From Vitis vinifera (Eukaryota > Streptophyta > Magnoliopsida > Vitales > Vitaceae), in the NCBI RefSeq assembly GCF_030704535.1, contig NC_081810.1, forward strand, positions 1,922,501 through 1,986,500: DNA of 64,000 nucleotides. Reading direction: 5' to 3'. Below, one piece after another: positions 48,089 through 58,400 of this stretch. A program made the position numbers and the translations under genes. Below the pieces are notes generated by a model. That model made no database searches, had not been told where the DNA came from, and was given only the letters and a program-made list of their open reading frames with translations. Position 1 is the first letter of the stretch. The number at the start of each line of letters is the position of its first letter.

Positions 48089-49600
48089 CAAGGATTGAAA
48101 TATCGGTTTTTACGGATATATCGGTACTTCAATTTTACGGATATATCGGAAATATCGGAGAAATATCGGTGGATATTTTTTCATAAATATCGGTGGAGTG
48201 AAAATTATTTAAAATTAATAGGAATGCTTGAAAAACTTCAAAAAATGATAACATAAGTAAGAATACACATTTTAAAGTTATCTTGTAAGTGTAATTGATA
48301 TATATATATATAATTAAGAAGAAAAATATCGTAAATAGAGATATATTGGTAGATTCGATATTTGAATTTTAAAAATAATATATATGAATTTTGAAAGTGT
48401 ATAAAGTTAAAATTGAGTTAAGAAATATGAGATTGCAATAGTCCTTATACTAAGAAAGATATCGATGTAGTTTCAATATATTATTAGATGAAGGGAGTTC
48501 ATCTTGTTGAAGACAGTATTTATTTTAAAAATTTTAAAATATTTTTATTAAAACATATTTTATTATATTTTAAATGAAAAATTAAATTAATTTATATAAA
48601 ATATCTTATTTGAGATTTAATTTTTAAAATTTTATTAAAAATATGTGATAATAACTTTTTCTATTAATATTAATTTATTTAATAATAAAAATAAAGGTTG
48701 ATAATTAATAATTATTTATATAGAGAGTGGAAAATTGTTCTCATGATTTTTTTACATATTTTATTATATTTTAAATGATAAATTAAATTAATTTATATAA
48801 AATATCTTATTTGAGATTTAATTTTTAAAATTTATTAAAAAATGTGATAACAACTTTTTTTATTAATATAAATTTATTTAATAATCCAAATAAAAGTTGA
48901 AAATTAATAATTATTTATAGAAAATTGTTCTCATGTTTTTTTTATTTTTTATTTTTTATTTTTTTATCTCCCCTAAATCTAAAAATAAAAAAAAATAAAA
49001 AAGGCACCCACTTCTCTCTCGGGCATCAAGAACCCTTTTCTGAAGGTGTCTTCCAGCGAGAGAATCCCTAAAAAGCCCTATTTTCCTCTGCTACTCTCAA
49101 ATCTCAATCCTCGCAGGTACTAATCTAATCATGTTATTATTATTTTTTTTTTTGCAACCCCCGTTTGATTCCCAAGAAAATCCATCCCCATTCGATTTCC
49201 GGGAAAATTCATCCTCGTTTGATTTCCGAGAAAATCCATTCAAAACTCCCAAAGAAAACCAAAAAAATTGCTTTTCTTTTGCTCCCTGTGTTTTCTGGAT
49301 CTGTTTTAGGGGTCTCTTTGCTGTTGTGCCATTGGATTTAAATTTCACGAACCCTAAATCCACGATTTTTGAGCCAGGCTGAAAAACACAACTGCGCGGG
49401 CTGGACTGGTAGGAAATATCGCGATTTTTCTCCGATTTTTCGGTGCTTCACCGATATTTCGCCGATATATCGGCGATTTTGTCGATTTTTGGCCGATTTT
49501 TCCGTCGATCGATAATCGGTGCCGTTTATCGTTTCCATGCCGCCCGATAACCGATATTTCGACGAAATATCGGCGACATTTTCCGATTTTTCAATCCATG
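48089..49600. mobile_element. Non-autonomous hAT-like element, 1512 bp, with 8-bp target duplication
   Basis: Flanked by GTTTAAAG on both sides (48081-48088 and 49601-49608). Ends are CAAGGATTGAAATATCGG and CCGATTTTTCAATCCATG, inverted repeats. An 8-bp duplication and CA-starting ends fit the hAT superfamily. Both subterminal regions are packed with ATATCGG/CCGATA motifs (six in the first ~110 bp; over a dozen CGAT-type motifs in 49410-49590), as expected for transposase-binding repeats. No transposase; the middle holds a 201-bp tandem duplication and a piece resembling a gene 5' end. Confidence 0.8.
48553..48940 (+). repeat. 201-bp tandem duplication inside the hAT-like element
   Basis: ACATATTTTATTATATTTTA begins at 48553 and again at 48754; the following sequence, including GATTTAATTTTTAAAATTT and GAAAATTGTTCTCATG, is repeated with a few substitutions and small indels. 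Confidence 0.85.
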
Positions 49601-49736
49601 GTTTAAAGTAATATATAAAAATAATTTATTAATTTTAAATATATTTTTATTTGTTTTTTGAGAGAGAGAGAGGAGGGTAATATTTTTATAAATGATTTAA
49701 AGTATTTAAAATGAGTTTAAACTTTAAAGTAACATA

Positions 49737-49875
<139 letters not shown>

Positions 49876-49880
49876 TCCAA

Positions 49881-49991
49881 ACAAATAAATTTTTATAATG
49901 TATCAACATTGGAAAGTGTGAGAGAGAGATCTATGAACCCAAACAAACAAACAAATAAATTTTTATAATGTATCAACATTGGAAAGTGTGA
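49881..49991 (+). repeat. Partial tandem duplication, 70-bp period
   Basis: ACAAATAAATTTTTATAATG and the next ~20 bp (to GGAAAGTGTGA) occur at 49881 and 49951, identical, with a short GA tract in between. Confidence 0.9.
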
Positions 49992-50233
49992 CATTGTGAC
50001 CAACAATGGAAACCAAAGTGTGATTCAAATCTATCCAGTTGTCTACATTGCAGAGGAGCCTCTTATTTTCTAAACTACTCCTTTCAATATCATCTGCTTG
50101 TCCATTGCATCACTCCCCGCCTTCAAAAACGGCTGTTTGCATCATGGGAAACAGATGGAAAATTTTATTCATATGGGAAAGTGACACTCATCACCCCATT
50201 AAAAAAAAAAGGCTATTTAATTTCCCTTTTGTC

Positions 50234-50450
50234 GATTTTGGATTTGTCTGCAGGCTACAATATCCGCATCAACAATGGCATAATGGGTAACAATTGACTT
50301 TGGAGTTGCATTCACGTCATATAATTCCAATTTATTTGGATTTTGGATTTGTCCGCAGGCTACAATATTCGCATAAACAATGGAATAATGGAATAATGGG
50401 TATCAATTGACTTTGGAGTTACATTCACTTCATGTAATTCCAATTTATTT
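50234..50450 (+). repeat. Tandem duplication, 105-bp period
   Basis: GATTTTGGATTTGTC(T/C)GCAGG begins at 50234 and at 50339. The rest of the unit, including CAATTGACTTTGGAGTT and AATTCCAATTTATTT, is repeated with few differences; copy 2 has an extra GGAATAAT. Confidence 0.9.
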
Positions 50451-51160
50451 AAAAAAAGGAGAAAAGTAATTTAATAAATTCATTTAACTATATATATTAA
50501 ACTTTATTCTACTTCTTTATTTAATGACGTGGAATTTTTTTAAATATATTTTAAATAACAATAAACTAAATAAATTAAGGTTTTCAAAGGTTAAGGTAGT
50601 GTTTATTTTTTGATTGAATAGAAAAAATTAAAATATTTGACTTTTCTATTAAGTTAAAAGTATATTTTATTGATATTAGTCAATATAATTAAAGTGAATT
50701 CGTTATCAATAAATTTAATTTAATTATATTGGTTGGCGTCAATGAATAACTTTTACCTAAATAGAAAAAGTTAAATATTTTGATTTTTTTTATTCAACCA
50801 AAAAATAAACAGTTATAATTCAAATCCAACTTAACATATGCCGTCAATTGAATCATGACCGTCCCTCAAGTGGGTCCCCCGGTAATAAACGGTCCTGGTC
50901 ACAACCCACTTCTGATACAGTTATGATCGTTGATGTATCGGTGTTACCCGCCAACTGTTCCCGCTCAACTTCTCGCTGTAAAATAAAATAAAAAATCCAC
51001 AAAAAAATAAAAAGAGGCTTGTGATTTCCGCCATGAACAACAATCTACCAAAATCCGACTCTCATAGTTCGTACCGAACAATCGGAATCGAAATATTCTT
51101 GTCCGATAATGGCATCTTAATTCAACTCTTTTATGTTGGAATCAGTACAGGTTAGCTTCC
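50451..51160. other. AT-rich spacer and promoter-side region of the multidomain enzyme
   Basis: AT-rich until about 50830, then a more mixed sequence that may include the promoter and start of transcription of the downstream gene. No clear TATA box chosen. Confidence 0.4.
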
Positions 51161-51431
51161 ATGGCGGACCTTTCTATTGTTGTTTGGGTGGAAGGAGAAT
51201 CTCTGGAGCGGTGGATGGGTAAAAAAGATCGGACACAACGAGAAAATTCTGAGATTATGAACAGTGGATTTTGTCATGATTTACTTGGACAGACGAAGCA
51301 TCCTGTGTATTTAAATTCGGGTATGAGATCAGCGATTGTGGTCCATGGAGAAACGGCTTCGACAATACTTTTCGATTATTTTTCGCCATTTGGCATTGAA
51401 CTTGTACCCCTTTTGCCTGTTCAAGTACTCA
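51161..51431 (+). other. Possible 5' exon with an upstream open frame for the multidomain enzyme
   Basis: An ATG in good context (TTCCATGGCG) opens a frame running to CTCAG at 51431, where a GTATGT donor follows. If spliced to the AG acceptor just before GAATTATTGATAC near 52413, the frame would end after three codons, 5' of the main ATG, making it a ~90-codon upstream ORF in the leader. I do not recognise the peptide. It could equally be a chance frame. Confidence 0.3.
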
Positions 51432-51561
51432 GGTATGTTATTTTAAGTTTTAGCTCGATCACTATCTGAATTGTTTTTTCAGATTTTGTAGTGGTATGTT
51501 ATTTTATGTCTTTGCTGAAGGACTATCTGAATTGTTTCTTCAAATTTTGTAGTGCAACTAG

Positions 51562-51612
51562 AAGTGGGGGAGAGAGAGAGAGAGAGAGGGAGGGAGGGAG
51601 AGAGGGAGAGAT
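51562..51612 (+). repeat. GA-rich microsatellite in the 5' region of the multidomain enzyme gene
   Basis: A mixed GAGA/GGGA tract followed a little later by a (GGGT)n stretch near 51625-51640; it sits in what is probably the leader intron. Confidence 0.85.
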
Positions 51613-52447
51613 TTGAATGTGTTGGATGGGTGGGTGGGTGACAATTCTTCCCATTACTCATTTGATATTTGGTTTGAGAGAGAGGTTATAGCGGAGTGTC
51701 ATGTGTTTGAAGCGTCTGGTGCTTCGTTGAATACCTGTCTCTTTTTTCGCTATTTGAACGGTTTCTCAGTGTTCATTGACCATGGCATTGCAGGGGGAAG
51801 TGTGTAGTACTGGGTTTTGAGTTTGTCTTACCAGCTTTGAAGGCGGTGATAGTGGACATTCTTTTCTTCCCTAAGGCATGTTTCTGATCATTTTATCTTC
51901 TTTCTTATGCATGATTCTTGAACTAGTCTGTATTTGGCACTTAAAAATCCCAGCCTTTCAAGATTCACGCATTGGTGAACCTCGTTCACTGCTATGTTCT
52001 TTTTTCATAAGGTTGGCCCCACGATGCCAAATGAAAATAGGGAATTTCATCCTGGTAATAAACTGTCAGAGAATGATCTAGTGTCTTACTTGACTAAAAT
52101 ATTTTGGAAAATCTTTCTTCTTAGTAGCTACATATGAAATGATCTGCTAGGAGCATTGTTTTAACCGAATAAGCTTTTGTCTGTACACAAACTTCTGTTT
52201 TTGATGTTATTTATATTATGGGCGAGCTTTCTAGTTTGTAGAAATCCTTTATATGTGATTTAACAGAAATCATAGTTATGGTTTTATAACAATAAACTTC
52301 TTCAGGAGTTTGTCTCTCTTTTATTTCCTTGATTACACTTGCATTTTGGTTAGTAAAAATTGAGTCAGAACCAGATGCATATTGGATCTCAGTTTATTAT
52401 TTGATCTCAGCAGGAATTATTGATACAAGGTCCGGGTCAAAGACTAG

Positions 52448-55400
52448 ATGGACTCGAGAAAATCAATAGAAGATCAATTCTCCAAGCTACATCCATCCCT
52501 GCCTGTGAGCACAAGAATTGGGATAGTGGGAGGTGGTCCAAGTGGCTTGTCAGCTGCTTATGCACTCGCTAAGCTTGGTTACAGTAATGTAACCGTGTTG
52601 GAGAAGTATCAAACTGTTGGGGGCATGTGTGAATCAGCAGAGATTGAAGGTACAAATTGATTATGAATATACTTTCTCTCTAGTTTTCTATGCCATCTAC
52701 TCGAGCTACATGTATACCATACTTTCCTTGCAGGAAATATATATGATCTGGGTGGCCAAGTTCTTGCTGCAAATAGTGCCCCTGTTATCTTTCACTGGGC
52801 AAAAGAAATTGGGTCAGAACTAGAAGAAATGGACTCCCACAAACTCACCCTTATTGATAGTTCTACAGGGAAGCATAAGGACATAAAAGTTGCAGATGAT
52901 TATGTATCTGTAATCTCACTGACTTTGGAACTCCAGGTCAGTTTCTAGTATATTACATAGAGTGGTTGGCTTATTCTAAAGCTTAGAATGAGTTTATTGT
53001 ATTCGTTTTTTTTTTTTTTTTTTCACAGGATAAGGCAAAGGATTCAGGTCGAATTGGGGTCCATGCTGTAAGTGAAATCGCTTCAGATTTGACTCCTGAG
53101 TTTCTTGAGGCTCGTGGATTTAAATCTGTTCCCAAGTCTGTGGCTTGTGGATACACTGCTTCTGGGTATGGGTTTGTCCAAGACATGCCTTATGCTTACA
53201 TTCATGAGTTCACCCGGACTTCCATGGCTGGAAAAATTCGACGTTTTAAAGGTGGATACATGAACTTCTGGAAGAAGCTCAGTGAAATGCTGCCGATAGA
53301 AGTTCGTTGCAACACTGAAGTATTGGCAGTCAGACGCAGCTCTGCTGGCGTTAGTGTTGATGTGAAAAATTCTAATGGAGAAGTCGAAGTTATAGAGTTT
53401 GATGAGATCATCATCTCTGGATCCTTTCCTTTCAAGAATGGAAAAACTTACAGAGCACCCCCTTCAAGTTCAGCAGGTTTCTAGTTCATTAGTTTCACAG
53501 TGTTCTCCTATTTTTCTTTTGTCCTCTTCCTTTTAGATTGACATTTTTATCTGGAAATCTTCTCTGCAGAACCTGAGACTGGGGTAATGGATATGAATGA
53601 GCTTGAAAAGAAGTTATTCAGTAAAGTACAAACAATTGATTACTATACAACCGTTTTGAAGATTAAAGGGCTGGAGCATATCCCAGTGGGATTCTATTAT
53701 TTTGAGGAATTCATGGACGATCCTGCAACTATTGGACATCCAGTTGCAATGCAGAGATTCTACAACAACACTGATGTTTTCTTGTTCTGGTCTTATGGCA
53801 ATTCTGTTGATATTAAGGGACCAACTGTTACTGAGCTCGCAATCAACACTGCTAAAAATATGGGAGGTGAAATTGAGGAGGTGGTTTTACAACGAAGATT
53901 CAAGTATTTTCCTCACATCAGCAGTCAAGGTAGTATATGCAGCAATTCACTTCTGCACAAGTTAACCCTGCCTGCTGAAGGGGACTAATTCTTTATATTT
54001 GAACACAGATATGAAGGAAGGATTTTATGAGAAAGTGGAATCTGAACTTCAAGGCATGAGGAACACTTACTATGTAGGTGGCCTTATGGCATTTGAGCTC
54101 ACAGAAAGAAACGCATCCTATGCCGTGGCTCTAGTCTGCAAGCACTTTGCAAATGACACTCCTTCACCAACATTTCCATATGTTAAGGTAATTTGTCATT
54201 ATGGATAACTGATCAATGGATAAGTATAACAAATGATGTTATGAGATGTGTTTTAGAATGAATTACTTAATCAAAGCATGTGTTTCTGCAGAGGTTGTTT
54301 CCATTGCAATCAGATGGGTGGGGTGGGAATCCCAAAATATTAGATGAATTCCCAGGAGTGAAGTTCCCCGATATTGCTTCCCTTGATGGCTATTTGAAGC
54401 ACTGGGGGACTCATGAAGTCATCCAAAATAAAACACTCTATACCTGGATTAATGAAGAAGGGGTAGTGGTGAGCCAGAGGACTTACAGAGAACTTCATGC
54501 AAATGCTTCTTGCATTGCTCATAACCTCTTGTTAAACCAGAAACCATTGTTCAAGCCTGGTGACAGGGTTCTCCTGGTCTACATTCCAGGTCTGGATTTC
54601 ATTGACGCCTTCTTTGGGTGCCTAAGGGCAAAACTCTTACCAGTTCCAGTTCTTCCTCCGGATCCACTGCAAAGAGGTGGACAGGCACTTCTGAAGATTG
54701 AAAATATTGCCAAATCATGCAATGCATTGGCCATTCTATCGACCATTAGGTATCATGCAGGTGTCTGTGCAGGTTCTGTGAAGAGTTTGATCTCATTTAC
54801 AGGAAAAAATGGGAAAAACTCAGCTCGCTGGCCTAATCTTCCATGGTTACATACAGATTCTTGGATCAAGTATTCCAGAAACTTGCTTCAGGAAGATATT
54901 GCTGATCAATCTGAACCACAGCCAGATGATCTTTGTTTTCTGCAGTTCACCTCAGGGTCCACTGGTGATGCTAAAGGAGTGATGATAACTCATGGTGGGC
55001 TTATTCATAATGTGAAGTTGATGCGGAGGAGATACAAGAGCACCTCAAAGACAGTACTCGTGAGCTGGCTTCCTCAATACCATGACATGGGGCTGATTGG
55101 AGGACTTTTCTCTGCACTAGTTAGTGGTGGATCTGCAGTTTTATTTTCTCCAATGTCCTTCATCAAGAACCCCCTCTTATGGCTTCAGACCATGAGCAAG
55201 TTCCAGGCCACTCACAGCGCTGGCCCCAACTTTGCTTTTGAACTTGTGGTTCGAAGATTGGAGTCAGGCAAGGATACAGTTCACAATTATAATCTCTCTT
55301 CCATGATTTTCCTCATGGTTGCTGCAGAACCAGTGAGGCAGAATACACTGAAAAGATTTGTGAAGCTTACCAGCCCCTTTGGCCTTTGTGAAGAGGTATT

Positions 55401-58400
55401 GGCTCCTGGTTATGGCTTGGCAGAAAATTGTGTGTTTGTAAGTTGTGCATATGGAGAAGGGAAGCCCATCTTGGTAGATTGGCAGGAAAGAGTTTGTTGT
55501 GGTTATGTGGATACAGAGAATGCCGATGTTGACATCAGAGTAGTTGATCCCGAGACTGGTGAAGAGCAAGAGGAAGTTGGAAAGGAAGGAGAGATCTGGA
55601 TTAGTAGTCCAAGTGCTGGAGTTGGGTACTGGGGCAGGGAAGAACTAAGTGGGAAAACTTTCAGAAATGAGCTTCAGAATCACCCTGGTAGGAGATACAC
55701 TAGAACTGGAGATTTGGGACGAATCATTGACGGGAAATTGTTCATAACTGGAAGGATCAAGGATCTTATTATTGTAGCTGGAAGAAACATTTATGCAGCA
55801 GATGTAGAAAAGACTGTTGAGAGCTCATCAGAACTTCTTCGCCCAGGGTGCTGTGCTGTAATTGGTGTTCCAGAGGAAATCTTATCACAAAAGGGGATTT
55901 CATTGCCGGATCATTCTGATCAGGTTGGCTTGGTCGTGATTGCAGAGGTCAGAGATGGTAAACATGTTGGTAAAGATGTTATTGAACAAATTCAAGCACA
56001 TGTTGCAGAAGAACATGGGGTTACTGTTGCTTCCATCAAGCTGATCAAACCCAAAACCATCAGTAAAACCACTTCAGGGAAAATAAAGAGGTTTGATTGC
56101 ATCAGACAGTTCTCTGATGGAACACTGAGTTTAGTTCCGGAGCCTATATTGTCAAAAAAAGTATTGCATCGGTCTTTCACAACAGGAACATGTAGGGAGG
56201 GAAATACACCTCGACCTGAGCTCAATAAATATCCTCTAACAAATCCTAGGTTGAGTAAAGAAGATATTGTTGAGTTCCTGAAGGGTTTGGTTTCTGAGCA
56301 GACAGGAATTCCTATAAAGAACATCTTTGCCTCTGAGAGCCTATCCTCTTATGGGATTGATTCAATTGGAGTAGTGAGAGCAGCTCAAAAACTTTCAGAC
56401 TTCCTTGGAGTTCCAGTTGGGGCAGTTGATATGTTCACAGCAACCTGCATCGCAGACTTGGCAAATTTCTCAGAGAATCTTGTAAGGAAGTCTCACCATC
56501 AATACATGACCGCTCCATCCTATGTTCCAGAACCTGAGACTGACTTGTCTGAGTTGGTGATGGAAATTGCACCATCTCACAAATTGGGCATTTGGTTTTT
56601 CCAACTTCTGGCCCTCATCTACATTTCTGTGTTGCTGATCATTCCTGCATATCTATCGGTTTCTGCTTTTATAAGTCTGCTCTCTACCTGCTGCAACCTT
56701 ATAGATGGAACTTCTTGGTTGGATTATTTGATTTCTTTGGCTTTTGCTCCACTTGCATGGCTACTTTGCATATTCTCCACCTGCATATGTATTGCCTACT
56801 TGGGGAATTCATTCCTTCAACCGAACTATGCCCTGACCCCAGAAATTTCTATCTGGTCAAAGGATTTTGTTAAGTGGTGGGGACTTTACAAGGTCCAAGA
56901 AGTTGCTTCAAAAGTTCTAGCAGTGCATTTGAGAGGAACAGTGTTCCTGAAATGCTGGTTTGAGATGCTAGGAGCCAGAATTGGATCGTCTGTTTTGCTT
57001 GATACCATTGACATCACAGACCCATCTCTGGTTTCAATTGGGGATGGAGCTGTTATTGCAGAAGGAGCACTGATCCAAAGCCATGAGGTGAAAAATGGAA
57101 TCTTGAGTTTCCTACCAATCAGAATTGGACAAAATTGTTCTGTTGGTCCTTATGCTCTGATCCAGAAAGGAAGTGTTTTGGCAGAAGGAGCTGAAGTACA
57201 GGCCTCACAAAAGAGTGAAGGAGGGACATCTGTATTCCAATCTAACAAGGCTAATAATGTTCCAAAGGTAAGAGCTCTCCAGATTTTCATTTACATCTTA
57301 GCATTGTCAGCTAGAAATCTTCTTTAGCTATTATGTTTCTTTATGGTTAAGTACTTCAACCACTTGTCAGCACATCATGATTCCATTACTTCATTAGATT
57401 CTATAAGGGATTTTCTTTGCCAGTTGATTCAATTTTGGCTGCCTTTTCATTGCTTACAGTAATCCTTTTACTTCAGGGTTCAGTGCTTCCAAAAGATTCC
57501 AGAAATGCTCAGATTGAGGCCATTTACCACTTCTTGGGAATTTACATGGTTGGTTTCCTCAGCTCTCTCGCAGCAGCTCTCTTCTACTTCCTCTACCTTT
57601 GGCTGTCTAGAAGTCCCCCATCCTTTCAACACTTTACTTTTCTTTGCATCTCTGGAGCCTTTCACTGGTTTCCCTTCACCATTATTGCATATACTACCAT
57701 GTTTTCAAGTGCCTCCTTGAGCCCACCTTACTTTGCCATCTCAGTTGCTGTTGCTTATCTAGCTCATGGCTTGATACTTAGCTTTCTCACCTGCACCATG
57801 ACACGCTTCCTTGCTAGAAAACCCGATACAAAGCAGAGCCACATGAAAACCTGGCTCAGACACCGAATTATGATTGCCTGCCATCTTAGATTTGCCAAAC
57901 TCCTTTCTGGAACAGAAGCCCTCTGCATTTACTTGCGGCTTTTGGGTGCAAAAATTGGCAGTCATTGCTCCATCAGAGCCATCAACCCTGTTTCAGAACC
58001 AGAATTGATTTCAATTGGTGCTGGTGTCCATATGGGTGACTTCAGCCGAATCATTCCTGGTTTCTACTCATCCAGTGGTTTTACTTGTGGGCAAATTAAG
58101 GTCGAGGATAATTCGGTAGTTGGGAGTCAAAGCTTAGTCCTCCCTGGCTCTGTCCTTCAAAAAGATGTCATTCTTGGTGCACTTTCAGTTGCTCCAATGA
58201 ATTCAGTTCTCCAAAGGGGTGGTGTTTATATTGGCTCTCAAACCCCAGTCATGATCAAGAACACACTGCATGCTTTGGATCAGAGAATAGAGGAGATGGA
58301 TGTGAAATATAAGAGAATAGTGGGAAACCTTGCTGCAAATTTGGCTGTTACAACGATGAAGGTTAAATCAAGATATTTCCATCGAATTGGTGTAGGTGGG

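Larger units (their letters stand above)
47825..49735 (+). repeat. Interrupted tandem array with a GAGTTTAAAGTAATATATAA unit
   Basis: The unit start (GAGTTTAAAGTAATATATAA or close variants) occurs at about 47825, 47935, 48005, 48079 and 49600, with a diverged copy near 49714. Units of 70-110 bp share AATAATTTATT(G/A)ATTTTAAAT and a GAGAGAG tract. The hAT-like element at 48089-49600 interrupts the fourth unit. Confidence 0.75.
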
